From positions 7,373 to 71,372 of the forward strand of contig QZLH01000336.1 of assembly GCA_003833135.1 (NCBI GenBank): 64,000 nt of DNA, read 5' to 3'. Positions 31,524-42,465 of the stretch are shown here, piece after piece; position 1 is the first letter of the stretch; each line of letters starts with the position of its first letter. Source of the DNA: Oehlia diaphana (lineage: Eukaryota > Glomeromycota > Glomeromycetes > Glomerales > Glomeraceae). The position numbers were made by a program, and so were the translations under genes. Below the pieces are notes generated by a model. The model saw only the letters and a list, made by a program, of their open reading frames with translations. It did no database searches and had not been told where the DNA came from.

Positions 31524-32883
31524 ATGTATACTTATACAACTACATCAAATTCTCATCCTGCTTATAAAAATGAAAGCTCTTCTTCTACTTCAACTACTTC
31601 TCCATATACTTATACAACTACTTCAACTTCCTCTCCATTTACTTACACAACTACTTCAACCTCTTCAAATCTTTCCCTAAATAATAATGAGAAATATCGC
31701 TTCTCTGTTACTTCTGATTATGTTAAACGTAAGGTAACCGAATATTATGACAGCGAAAATGATGATAGCGAAAATGATGATAGCGAAAATGATGATAGCG
31801 AAAATGAAAGTAAGGAATATATTCCTATGTGATTATGAAAACTATTATGAAAACAAATGAATCTAATGAATTTATTTCTTCGTTAAAAGTTACTTCTAAG
31901 AGATCTACCAATTCCATTCATTCTTCTACTTCTAAAACCACCAAAGATTGTAGTATTTGCGTAGAAACTTATGATTTAAATCAATTTCAAAAAATAACAA
32001 AAAATTGTATACATTCAAATGATATTTGTAAAAGTTGTGTTGCTCGACACATTGAAACTCAATTAAATACCAAAGGTGATGTTGAAGGTATTCTTTGTCC
32101 TTTTGGTAATGATTGTGGTTTTCTGATTGAATATGATGATGTTCAAAGAATTGCTGGTGGTGATCTATTCGAACGGTAAGTTAGTTTCTACTTTAGAAAG
32201 GAATTTATTATTTAGCGAAATACATTTTTTTTTTTTTTCGGAAAAATTTTAATTTTTTTTTTAATTTTTATAGATTTGACAAATTGTCGTTAAAACAAAC
32301 TTTGAGTAATATGCCGGATTTCAGGTGGTGTAAAAATGCTGGTTGCGGTTCCGGTCAAATTCACTCCGGTAGTGGTAAGTATTTATAGCTTGTTCTTCTT
32401 TAAAAGTTTTTTTTTTTTTTTTTTTATGGTTTTAACTTCCCTACCTTTTCTTCTCAATATTAGATAAGGAACCTATAATGACATGTAAAGCATGTGGTGA
32501 AAAATCATGTTATACTCACGACATTCCATGGCATGATAATCTTACTTGTGAACAATATAATGATGCAAAACAAGGTGAAGATATGGCTACTCAAGATTTA
32601 CTTAATCGTGAAACTAAAAAATGTCCAAAATGCGGTGTTAGAATTACTAAAAATGGTGGTTGTAATCATATGACTTGTAGAGTTCAAAGTTGTAGGCATG
32701 AATTTTGTTGGTTGTAAGTAATTTATATTTATATATATTTCTTAGAAAATAATTTTTTTTTTCGTTATTACTTCACGGAATTCACATTTTGTTTTTTTAC
32801 ATTACAGGTGCTTGGCTGATTTTGACCAAATTAGAAGACATGGAAATCATTTTCATGAAAGAACTTGTCAATTATATGGATAG
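31524..32883 (+). CDS. RBR (RING-IBR-RING) type E3 ubiquitin ligase
   Basis: Five exons, 31524-31809, 31890-32175, 32274-32374, 32464-32713 and 32808-32883, with GT-AG introns in consistent phases, give 332 residues. The N-terminus is disordered and Thr/Ser-rich (PYTYTTTSTSS repeated), followed by a DDSEN repeat (four copies). RING1 runs CSICVETYDLNQ ... NCIHSNDICKSC ... CPFGNDC (about 120-175). The IBR includes WCKNAGCGSGQIHSG and CKACGEKSCYTHDIPWH. RING2 is CPKCGVRITKNGGCNHMTC ... HEFCWLCLADF, with the expected catalytic Cys in NGGCNHM. RBR ligases form a thioester with ubiquitin on that Cys (established). The first intron (31810-31889, GTAAGG ... TTAAAAG, branch-like CTAATG) is inferred because exon 1 and RING1 are in different frames. 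If it is wrong, two adjacent frames or a frameshift must be considered. Confidence 0.8.
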
Positions 32884-32889
32884 ATCATA

Positions 32890-34985
32890 GATTTTAATTT
32901 ATTTAAAAACCGATTCTTCCTTCATTTATTTTGTGGGACAATAATCATGTATTTTTACGTGTCACATTATATGCTTTTTACGTTTTCTTAATTTAACTTA
33001 TTTTTTCTAAGGTATTAATGTAACTATTGAAAATCCTTTTAATTGCTAAATTAAATAGTAATGGTGGGTCTATAGCTGATTTTTAAATAAGTTATTTAGC
33101 CTTTTTGTGAGCTTTATTGCTTTAATCAATCTTTCATAAACATTTCAAAGAAAAAGATTTGATTTAGATTTTATTAATATACTGTAGAAAAAAATATATA
33201 TATATATTTTCTATACTTTATTTTATGATTAGGATTATGATTATGAAGATACTTCTAGTTCATAAATCTAATCACACCTAAGTTATTTCTAATATTATCA
33301 GAATATATTTTTCAATAATCTCAACACCAAATAACAAAAATAAAACTCCCCATCTCAAATGTTATTTTATTATTACTAAATTTAATTGAAACAGATCTGA
33401 CAAATTAATTGACTTTCTGCTTTGGAACAATCATTTATGTGGGTTAGTGAGATACGAGACTTTGTTTTACAAAGTAAAATAGATGTTTGAAATCTAGTAT
33501 TTATAGTAAGACTATGGAGGTGTAAGAATCTTATAGTTAGTTATGATAATTAAAATTAAAAGATAAAATAATTAGCATATAGCATGAATATAGAAATCTA
33601 ATACAAATTGAAATTATTCTAAACAAATTTGCAATATAATAAAACTAGATATAGAAATTTACCAGAAACGAGAGAGATAATATGATACGGGAATCACATC
33701 ATATGGCCTAGGATCCTTTTCTTAAAAGCATGTCAAAATATTTCGCTTCTCTTCCAATTTTATTCTTCTTTATCTGAAAATTAATAAAGATTTTGCTCAT
33801 ACTTCGGGATTTATCTTTTAAATTAATGTATGCGTGTATTCCGTGATGTAAAATAAAGTGCAGCTAGCATTGAAGCGATTGAAGCGTATCAACTGGTCGA
33901 GCGTACTTGTCTCTTTTAGTGATGCTGTATTGAATGCCACATTTCGTGTAATTCCTTGGATAATATCTTTTTTATCCCGGTAACTGCGATATTATCCACA
34001 ACTTTATGATCTTACGTCAACAACCCCAGTTTATACGATTTCTGCTTACTATATTCTAGCTTCATTGTAAAAACCTTTTTTCAATGAAAAAATTACGGAA
34101 AAAAAAACTGGGCAAACGTAATTTAATAAAATTTATAGACAACACCGAAACTGGTATGTGTCACTTCAAGTCGACCATTAAAAAATAATTCTCTGGTTCT
34201 AACTTCCGACAGCTCGAAAGTCCGTTGTAGTTGTTCACCACATTGTGTTTTACAGCATACCTTGTTTTAAATTTAAAGGCAGATTATCAATTCATCACAC
34301 GATATTGATGTTCCACCAAAATTGCATATTAATATTTAGTACCATGCGTGTTAATCATCCAGATACTCTTCCACGAAAGCAAAAGTGATAAATGGGTGTG
34401 TCAAAGTAGCAGACTACCCACCTAACTAATTATACCTTGGAAATTTATATGGATACTTCTTGAATGAAATTCTGTACTATCTCTGTTCTTCAAGGAAAAG
34501 ATTTACATAGAGAAAATATATTTTAAGTTAATTTATAATTTTATTTAACATAGAAATGAGAAGGCTCAATTTCACCTTTAATTGTGACCGGTTACTACTT
34601 ATTTCAAACAAGGAGAGTTTTTGCATTGATTCAAATTTCACATCATCTGGAAATAATTTTTTTATATGTTAAAAGCTTCAAGAAAAGCAAGTAGAAAATA
34701 CTATCTAAAAAAACCTAGATCATGTTAATTATTAAAGCATTAGAATATGGAAAGACGTGGTTTCCTTGCTTAAATTCACACATAAACGTAAATTCAGTCT
34801 TCCCAAGTTGTCATTCATTAACTATTGCCGCAAAAAACTTACCCACAAAAAGTTTCAATTTAACTTTAAATGAGTTTGATCTTTCACACTTTCACCACTT
34901 TCACCACGTGTCTCACCCGGCATACACGTGAGGTCAAATTTTACAGATCCTATTTTCCTATATCTGATTTTGTTTCGTATACAAT
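32890..34985. other. Intergenic region, nothing recognised
   Basis: Two kilobases without a supported gene. A plus-strand 69-codon frame at 34722-34931 contains a HFHHFHHVSH stretch but no family signature. Some parts (33860-34060) have higher GC, which may reflect old coding sequence, but I could not identify it. Confidence 0.4.
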
Positions 34986-35149
34986 TTGAATATCAAGAGA
35001 TTAGAGAAAAAATCATGTCTCACGCTTTAGAAAAAGAATTGCCTGATAAGCATGGGTCATTTCAGTGACTAACAATATACCAACCATGTTGTATTTGCTG
35101 TACTGAACACACTATTTTGCTCTACGAAAGACTTAAAAGCCTCGCTCAA

Positions 35150-35884
35150 AGTCACTTTTGAGGCATGTGAACCCTATTATACCTGTTGACTATCTTGATC
35201 CAGTGAAGTGCAAGGCTAATAACTTTGATCCAAGAAAGTAAGTAATTTATCGACACTTCCTGTTCAAGTCACTTTACTAACATCATCCTTTTTATGTAGA
35301 GCAAATTAAGAGCAATTAGAAAGGATCTCGTAATGATGGACAAACCTACAAAAGAAAAAGGACATCGTGCTGCGTTGAAAGAAGCGTTTACTGCTGCAAA
35401 ATATCATAATGATTTGTATGGTTGCATACGTATTATTTACGAAGCGAAATCATAGGTTCATGTGAATACTTATGTATGGAGTCACTCCGAAGCGAAGGTA
35501 AAATTCCAAGCCCGAATAGTGGACAAGAATCTAGTGTAATTTTTGAAGGTAGTGTTAGAGAAACCAATTTTTGACGTGTCATATATGAATTATGATAAAT
35601 TTAAATTTTTAAAATGGATTATATTTTAGGCTTAGTAAAATCATTGAACGTGATGCATAAAGCGGTTCCGGAAGTATTGAGAAGAGATCAAGAAAAGTAT
35701 TTATTTCTTGAAGTGATAGAAACATTTTAATTCTTTTGCAATTTTACAGCCAAACCGTTCTTCATATAACAATGCGTATGAACTAATTGACCAAAAAGTC
35801 AAACTACTTTACGGTAACGATGTTGAGGTTATTGGCGTTTATGCGACTAGAGACGATAGTATTTTTTTTAGGCGTAGAAGATGA
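35150..35884 (+). CDS. Multi-exon gene or gene remnant, unidentified
   Basis: Several plus-strand pieces look coding. One ends VDYLDPVKCKANNFDPR before a good donor (AGAAA|GTAAGT, 35238). One from about 35302 reads KLRAIRKDLVMMDKPTKEKG, then HRAALKEAFTAAKYHNDLYG and CIRIIYEAKS to a TAG at 35453-35455, and stays open after that stop (VHVNTYVWSHSEAKVKF). One (35630-35696) reads LVKSLNVMHKAVPEVLRRDQ. The last (35750-35884) reads PNRSSYNNAYELIDQKVKLL and YGNDVEVIGVYATRDDSIFF before TGA. Composition and splice sites argue for a real gene. The internal TAG and an unresolved 5' part argue for decay or an unrecognised intron. A frame starting ATGTCTCACGCT at about 35014 is short. No family is recognised. 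Confidence 0.4.
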
Positions 35885-35929
35885 TCTGGGGGAGAATTGA
35901 TTCAATATAGAATTGAGATGTAGTTCCCT

Positions 35930-37165
35930 TGTGAATGGTTTTATTTCTACAGTAATTATCTATGCTTATTATCATGTTAGATAAACTAAAATATATAATG
36001 CATCTATGACAAAATAATTAATAAAAAAAAGATGGATTTATCTTACTCGTAAGTGTTTTTGCTGGCAGTTTCGCAATTAATTATGCAATAGCTACTTTTG
36101 GAAAACTTTGGGATTCCCGGAAATCATGATATTCCCAAATTCCCAATCAAAAAGAACTTCCATTAGAACAGAAAAAAATTGTTTAAAAATAAAATTGGTT
36201 AATCAAATAAATTGGCAAAAAACAAATTAGTAATCCGTAAACAGTGGCCGTGAATAACTATTACACATTTCAGTCATTTCACGGTTCTGGTCATTAAACT
36301 TTTTTAATATACTTTTTTATCGATAGACTTTCTATTCTAACATTATAGTAGACTATAAAAGATTAAGTTAATTATTGTTAATATGTTTCTAACATCCATT
36401 ACATTACGATATTATTGTATAATTATCAGGTACGCTTAAGAAATCTAACATGATTATGTTGAAAAATATATTTAACGCTATTTTTGTAAGGAGCCTTTCC
36501 TGGTAGGGTTTGCCCTTAGAAAACTTAAAATGCCTAAATATCCCCAAGATATACTGTATATTTCAATAATACATGAATTTGGTGTGATCATAATATTCAT
36601 ACCCAAAATATTAATTGTTATTATGTGATTTATATTATTTTAACTATTTTTAAAACTTTTAAACTATTTATTATATACTCTAAATAATAAACAATAGGAA
36701 CAATATCGTATCAATTTTAATTATTAAAAGATATTAAAATGATATCTATTAAATGATTTTTATTTTTAGAGTTCATCTTTTAAAATAAGATTTTTTTTTT
36801 TTATTAAAAAAAAAATATTTTTGCGTTTTATGTTATTTCTTTGGTTGATTCATAAAATAAAATAAATTTTCACGCAAATCATGGTATAATTTTTTTATAT
36901 GAAGAATCTTGTTGATTTAGTTTTATGACTGTTTCATTAAAAATCATTATTTCACAGAACACGACGGTAACTGCCTCCTCCTTCATTACGATTACCTCCT
37001 CCTTCTCTACAATTACTTCTTCAATCACCTCCTTTACTACCCCACTCTAGATTTACTTAATTTTTTACTTTCCTTAATAATCTTTTATAATATATAAATA
37101 TATAATTATTTGCTTGAATATTCCTTTTATTAATATAATTGATTAAAAAAATTTTCATGAAAATC
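35930..37165. other. AT-rich spacer with a C-rich minisatellite
   Basis: No gene is supported. At about 36963-37045 a plus-strand tract repeats ATTACGATTACCTCCTCCTT-like units of about 24 bases, three to four times, standing out from the AT-rich background. A T11-A10 run lies at 36787-36815. Confidence 0.45.
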
Positions 37166-37169
37166 GATC

Positions 37170-38030
37170 ATAATGTATGATCTTGGCGACAGCGTAAAAA
37201 ACCATACGGCTCTCACGCTGGTGCCTACCAAAATGTCATTGATATATTAGCACAATTTGGATTTGTAAGGAACCAGTACAGTGCGTATCGTCATCCTCTT
37301 GGTTTTCCACTATGGCCCTCAATTCTATAAGAAATTGTCATTAGACAGCCGGCAATTTCTTAGGTAGCCCGCATATCCAAGAAAATCCGGCAATGGTAAT
37401 GACCGCGTATGTATATCCGTGGAGGCCCTTTCCCGACACCTCGACTATGGTGAAGTGGTCAGATCAAGAAAAAAAAATGTTTTAAAAAGGATTTGAAAGC
37501 TATATATAAAGGTATTAATTGGGTAGCTCCAAGACTTCTTAACGTGGACTACTTACTGATCCAGATACTTATCCTTGGTCAAGTCAAATTTATTGGTCAA
37601 CAAAATGATAGATAGCCGTTTCGTATTATATAGTATATACATCTGGTTTCTTTTCAGACTTTCGGGATATAGCATCTATTGATGGATATCAAATTTTTCG
37701 CCAAAAAGAGAGATGATTGTTGGTATGTTCTTTCCCGTTTCTCTCATTTTCTACAATATTTCAAGAACGTACATTTTTTAAAAAAAATATCATTATCATC
37801 TTAGATAACTCATTTATTTTTTCAATGGGAATTTAGAATTTTGGCCGTTTTGGTTTTTCAGACATTTCATTTTTAGTAAAGGAGAAAGTAACATTATTTT
37901 AGAATTAAAGTATGTCTCATTAGTTGGCCTTATTAAAGGTATGCAGAAAAATAATTTTGGTACAAATGAACTTCCCACATTAGGGTCTATCGGAGTGGCC
38001 AGAAATAAACTGTTAGTTATTATATTTGGT
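37170..38030 (+). pseudogene. Decayed gene of unknown family, GC-richer than surroundings
   Basis: Plus-strand frames read RQRKKPYGSHAGAYQNVIDI and LAQFGFVRNQYSAYRHPLGF, PLWPS, then after frame changes SPHIQENPAMVMTAYVYPW, RPFPDTSTMVKWSDQEKKMF (37380-37485) and a stop. Weaker pieces follow: SDFRDIASIDGYQIFRQKER (about 37655-37715) and LELKYVSLVGLIKGMQKN, NFGTNELPTLGSIGVARNK (37900-38010). Stops and frame changes separate them. Codon use is far less AT-biased than neighbouring genes. I do not recognise the family. Confidence 0.45.
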
Positions 38031-38307
38031 TGAGCTTATTAGATATATTGTATAATATTATATAATATTAGATATTTTATAACGAAAACCAAAAATATCG
38101 GGTTTAAATAAACATTCTCGAGCAAACATATTCATTAATATAGTATTGCTTGTAATAGAAAAAAATTATTCATAATGGCAATAAATTAAATTTTGTATTC
38201 CAAATCGCTTTTTTATTTATAAAAAAAAAAAGTTACGATTACATTATAATAAACTAACTAAAATAATACTAAAACGTAAGAGGTGACAGAATTTGTGAAA
38301 GATGATC

Positions 38308-39311
38308 TTATTGCGCTTGTGAAATAAGCTCTTTGATAGTCTCAGCGACAGGGCGCGGGGTGAAGCTGAATTTATCGTTGTCAAGCTTTTCGAACGATGT
38401 ATGGCTAAGAGCCACGATTTTGAAATCATCTGCATCTGAAGGAACCGGGTCGATCTTGTTTAAGTATCGATATCGTACTTCTTTATCTTCAATAACTTTC
38501 CACTTCGAGCCTTAATGTACGTATCACGATTAGTTACTGTATTAAAAGACTGTGTTTAGAACGAAGATAAAAACTCACCAGTAGCTTCTTCAAATTTTTG
38601 GAGATACTCTTTCAATGTTAAAGCCGCGCCAGCAACCCTGATAATACCGTTACGAGCTTCTGGTACTTTAAGTGACTCAACAGTATATTTGGCAATGTCA
38701 GAAAGAGAAGTGGTTGATATAATTATATTTTCATCCACAAAAAACGTAGCTTCCTTCTTTTTAACATCAAATCCCGCCCAGCCGAGAAATTCTTGAAATG
38801 CCCCATTGTAAATAAACGTGTATTCAAGTCCACTTTTTTTCAATTCTTCTCGAAATTTGGCTTTGGCATCCGTATAATGATGATCCCCAAGCCTTCATTT
38901 TTTAAAAAAAAAAAGTTTTAGATTTATTACATATTATATTAACAAAAAAAATAAAAAAGAAAAAACGCACTTATATTCGCCACCAAATTCGGATGGGATA
39001 AATCTTTTTACATCAACCTCTTCAGCAACGGTCAACATTTTGGATTGAATACTGAAAGAGTCACCACCCAAAGTGCTAACAAGAACATCAGTTCCTTTAA
39101 GAGCGTTTACGAGGTCATCTTTTTGATTGTAATCCACATATACGATCTCTGCGCCTTTAGAAACCAACAAATTAGCTTTCTCATTTACTGTTTCCGGTTT
39201 TTTACGAAGAATTTTCACTTTATAAGATCCGTCGCTCAGAAAGGCCTCAGAAACATAATAACCCAAAGTTCCTGTGCCTCCAGCAATAGTCACGGTTTTG
39301 AAAGATTGCAT
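38308..39311 (-). CDS. NmrA / isoflavone-reductase-like NAD(P)-binding protein
   Basis: Three minus-strand exons, 39311-38971, 38892-38579 and 38510-38308, with GT-AG introns (TATAA|GTGCGT; ACTG|GTGAGT) in matching phases, give 285 residues. The N-terminus VTIAGGTGTLGYYVSEAFL is a Rossmann-fold dinucleotide-binding motif (GGxGxxG), followed by KVKILRKKP, whose basic residues favour NADP(H) in this family. VDYNQKDDLVNALKGTDVLV and RFIPSEFGGEYK are hallmarks of the NmrA/isoflavone-reductase-like atypical short-chain dehydrogenases. Exon 2 carries KFREELKKSGLEYTFIYNGA and LSDIAKYTVESL. The length is normal for the family (about 280-320). Members are reductases or redox-sensing regulators; which applies here cannot be told. 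The codon use is richer in GC than the adjacent AT-extreme genes. There is no sign of decay. Confidence 0.85.
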
Positions 39312-39319
39312 TGTAAATT

Positions 39320-40770
39320 TAAATTTTTAAGAGATGGTTTAGATGATTTAGATGATTTATTATTGCTTGGACATTCTGTCAACACTCTTATTTATATTTT
39401 TACGGATGGCTTAAGGACGGAATTACTAATATCTCATTAATAATTACAAATCATGCGAGCTTTATGATTATTAATATGCTCGGGCTTGCTCTCCATAAAC
39501 GTAAAATTGAGACCTTAGCTGAAACGAGATTTGCAAATGATCGTTGACTTGACAAAATATATTCGAAAACCTATATGAATATCATATAGCATTGACTATA
39601 ATATCCTGATCTAAATCAATTTTACTGATATACATTGATTTATACCAACCAAAATTTATTATTGTTGTCGAATATGATTTTAAATGTACATATTCAATAT
39701 ATTGAGACGGTATTTTATGCGAGGTCTTTTAATCAGTGCTATACGGTAATTTAAAAAGAGGCGAATAAAAAAAGGCCAAAATAATTGCATCGCGTCATTT
39801 TTTTTTCTTTTTGATTACTAATTGAAAGTGTGCTACACCAAATTGCATCTTGATTTGATTAATAATTGTAATAATTCAAAGTGTGCTACATCAAATTGCA
39901 TCGACCAATAGCGAGATATTCGAAAACCATTTCACCGACGGGATCGTTTCATCGACAATTGTTTCACTGATAGTCAACTTACCAACAGTTTATCAAAAAT
40001 CATTTCACCGACGGGATCGTTTCATCGACAATTATTTCGCCGATAGTCAATGTGAGTTCGCCGAAAATCATTTTCACCCGATGGTCAATGGTCCTAAGGA
40101 CCATGGCCCTCTCCGGTCCTAAGACCGGACCACATTGGACGCAGTCTCTTATAGTCCTTATAATAAATCAACAAGACCGCAGTCTTTTTTAGGATCATAG
40201 AACTATCAATATATAATTATCGATCGGTTTGACGGGACTGAATTTTTATGATAAACTCCCGTTATTAATTATGCTAATACATAGTAATATGAGATAACCG
40301 ACCTAAATAACAATTATGTAAAATCTGCATGAACTTATGAGGATAACTGATAATATAAATTATGTTGCTTATTTATGGAATTTTTTATTTATTTAAATAT
40401 CAAGAGCAGATTTTACATTTTTAGGAATATTTGAGAAAAAAATAATTTTAAGTGAGACCTACTAAATTGAGGTCCAATACCGATTCTAAAAAAGAAAATA
40501 AAAGGAAATGTTGCGAAAAAAAAATCACATTTTTACGCCATATTTTTTTTTTGTAATTTACTTTTTCGTCAATGATTTTTGTTTTCATATCATGACGTTC
40601 ATTTTTCATTCTTTCTTTTCATGATTTTATTTCCCTTATGTAGACTTTACAAAAAAAATTTGAATTTATTATTCATTGGTTATCATTATTTATCATCGTA
40701 AAATTGTGATTAGTAATCAAACATTTGGGATTTGCTTATAATCCATGTTAACACAAAATTAATTTTTTTT
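39320..40770. other. Intergenic region with dispersed repeats
   Basis: Contains the TTTCACCGA-type minisatellite at 39930-40095 and a short palindrome, ATGGTCCTAAGGACCAT (about 40087-40103). It ends in a T18-A10 run directly before the next start codon. No gene. Confidence 0.5.
39930..40095. repeat. TTTCACCGA / TTTCGCCGA minisatellite
   Basis: Units such as TTTCACCGACGGGATCG, TTTCATCGACAATTG and TTTCACTGATAGTCAAC alternate. The 31-base block beginning CATTTCACCGACGGGATCG occurs twice, about 73 bp apart. A related block (GGATCGTTTCACCGACAATT) is at about 46859-46895, next to the same kind of GGTCC/GGACC sequence, so this is a dispersed family. Confidence 0.6.
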
Positions 40771-40790
40771 TTTTTTTTTTAAAAAAAAAA

Positions 40791-41654
40791 ATGTTTGGTA
40801 CAATTAAACGGTCAACTTCCAAAATTAGCATTATTGGATTTCGACAATATAAGCAGCTTAGAAATTATAAGCAGAGTAAGAAAAATAAATTCGATGGATA
40901 TTGGAATTTAATATTAGAACAGGTGTGATAATCAATTGTATTTACAGCCGTTTTCAAAAATGGTTGATGCTATTTATTTATGATTAAATATTCGAATACC
41001 AATATTCGTCCGGTTTTCGTCCATTATTTGTCCGGTTTTCATCCGGTTATCATCCGATTTTCGGTTTTTATTTTTTTTCATCCAAACATAACAGCATCAA
41101 CCATGGCGATAATTGCATTTAAATAATTTAAAAAATTAAAAAAAATCCTTAATTAAAGCCCAAATCAGGATCACATGAACAAACTGAACAAATCGGAGAT
41201 ATAGCCAGTTTAGCTAATGGAACTGTACCTAATGTTCAAGAGCCCATATATACTATTGATGGAGAAGTAATACCTCATAAACCCGAATTTCCTAATAATT
41301 GTTGTATGAGGTAGTAATTATAAATTAAATAAATAAAAGGAATTTAATATAATTTTTTTTTTAATAGTGGCTGCGCAAATTGGTAAAGTTTGTTTTAAAT
41401 AAAATATGAAATAGGTAACAATTCTAATAATTTAAAATATTAGCATTTTAGATATTTACCAAGAAGAACTTGATGAATGGAAAAATAAAATTAATAATAT
41501 TAAAAATAGATTATTAAAAGAGGGTAAACCATTACCTAATATTCTTTTAGAATCTTCTGAATCACAATTGAATGATAATATTGATCCTGGAATGAAGGCC
41601 TTTTTGGAATTAGAAAAGAGATTAGCAGAAAAATCTAAAAAATCACTACATTGA
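40791..41654 (+). CDS. Oxidoreductase-like domain protein (small, mitochondrial type?)
   Basis: Four exons, 40791-40922, 41159-41310, 41368-41382 and 41444-41654, with GT-AG introns and consistent phases, encode 169 residues. Reading across exons 2-4 gives PHKPEFPNNCCMSGCANCIL and DIYQEELDEWKNKI. This is the short Cys-rich signature (CCxSGCxxCVxDxYxEExxxW) of the fungal oxidoreductase-like domain found at the N- or C-terminus of small proteins. The signature is assembled only by including the 15-nt exon SGCAN, which strongly supports the model. The basic N-terminus (FGTIKRSTSKISIIGFRQYK) could act as a mitochondrial targeting sequence. The C-terminus is charged and helical. The start ATG directly abuts an A10 run. 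The biochemical role of this domain is not established, so no reaction is assigned. Confidence 0.8.
41006..41065 (+). repeat. GTCCGGTTTTC repeat in intron 1
   Basis: CGTCCGGTTTTCGTCCATTA is followed by TTTGTCCGGTTTTCATCCGG and further TTATCATCCGATTTTCGG, a degenerate 10-12-bp tandem repeat within the first intron of the oxidoreductase-like gene. Confidence 0.55.
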
Positions 41655-41659
41655 ACAAA

Positions 41660-42460
41660 ATTTTTTTCTTTAATAATAGGGTTTTGTTTTTATCATACTC
41701 ATGAAATATCACATCCCATCCATATAAAGTCAAAAACAGTATTCTAAACCCTTCTTGTTCTTGATATATTAAGTAAAATTGTAAAGCAGGCAAAAACATG
41801 CATACTATATAGCTTTTAAAAGTATTACAATAAGTTTGTGCTAAAAATGTAAAAAAATCAATTAAATAGAGAATAAAAAATTTGGCAAAAATTGGCAAAA
41901 TATTAAATCCTTAAATTTATAGCAAATTATTAAATCTTTAATGGGTAGTTTTATTAATAAATTATTAAATAAAACTCTTTTTATTTTATTTTATTTAACA
42001 GAAATTATGCTAATTAATATAAATTTTTTGAAAAAAACTTAAAATTTCCCACCTTTCGCCCACCCCTAGTTGCTAGTTCATTATATAATTTTTTTCTTTA
42101 CACGAACGCGTATACAAAATAATGCGACGCGTCTTATATACCCCTAAAAATTAAAATTACACGACATATAAACTATTGTAATTTTACTTTTATAATTCAT
42201 TACTTTTATTTTAAATTTTTATGGCTTTAAAAATTATGACATTATGGCCTAATTATACCATTACGATCTAATTACAGCATTACAACCTAATTACGGTATT
42301 ACGAAAAGTGGCGTAACTGTAATGCCGTATTATGGAATCGACCAATCAATTATGGCTAACATCTTAATTGTAGCTTGCGTTTACATAAGAATTCATTTAT
42401 AATAAAATTATATATATTATACATAGATATTATACTTTTCTTAGCATTATATAGTAGTAT
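41660..42460. other. Intergenic, tail-to-tail genes
   Basis: Lies between the 3' ends of a plus-strand and a minus-strand gene. A repeated ACGGTATTACG / CTAATTACAGCATTACAACC word near 42240-42330 is the only structure seen. No gene. Confidence 0.4.
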
Positions 42461-42465
42461 GTTGT

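Noticed and set aside
34722..34931. 69-codon frame with HFHHFHHVSH, possible metal-binding peptide
   Set aside because: Single weak motif, no splice or family support.
38333..39440. Plus-strand frames opposite the NmrA-like gene
   Set aside because: They are antisense shadows of confirmed exons.
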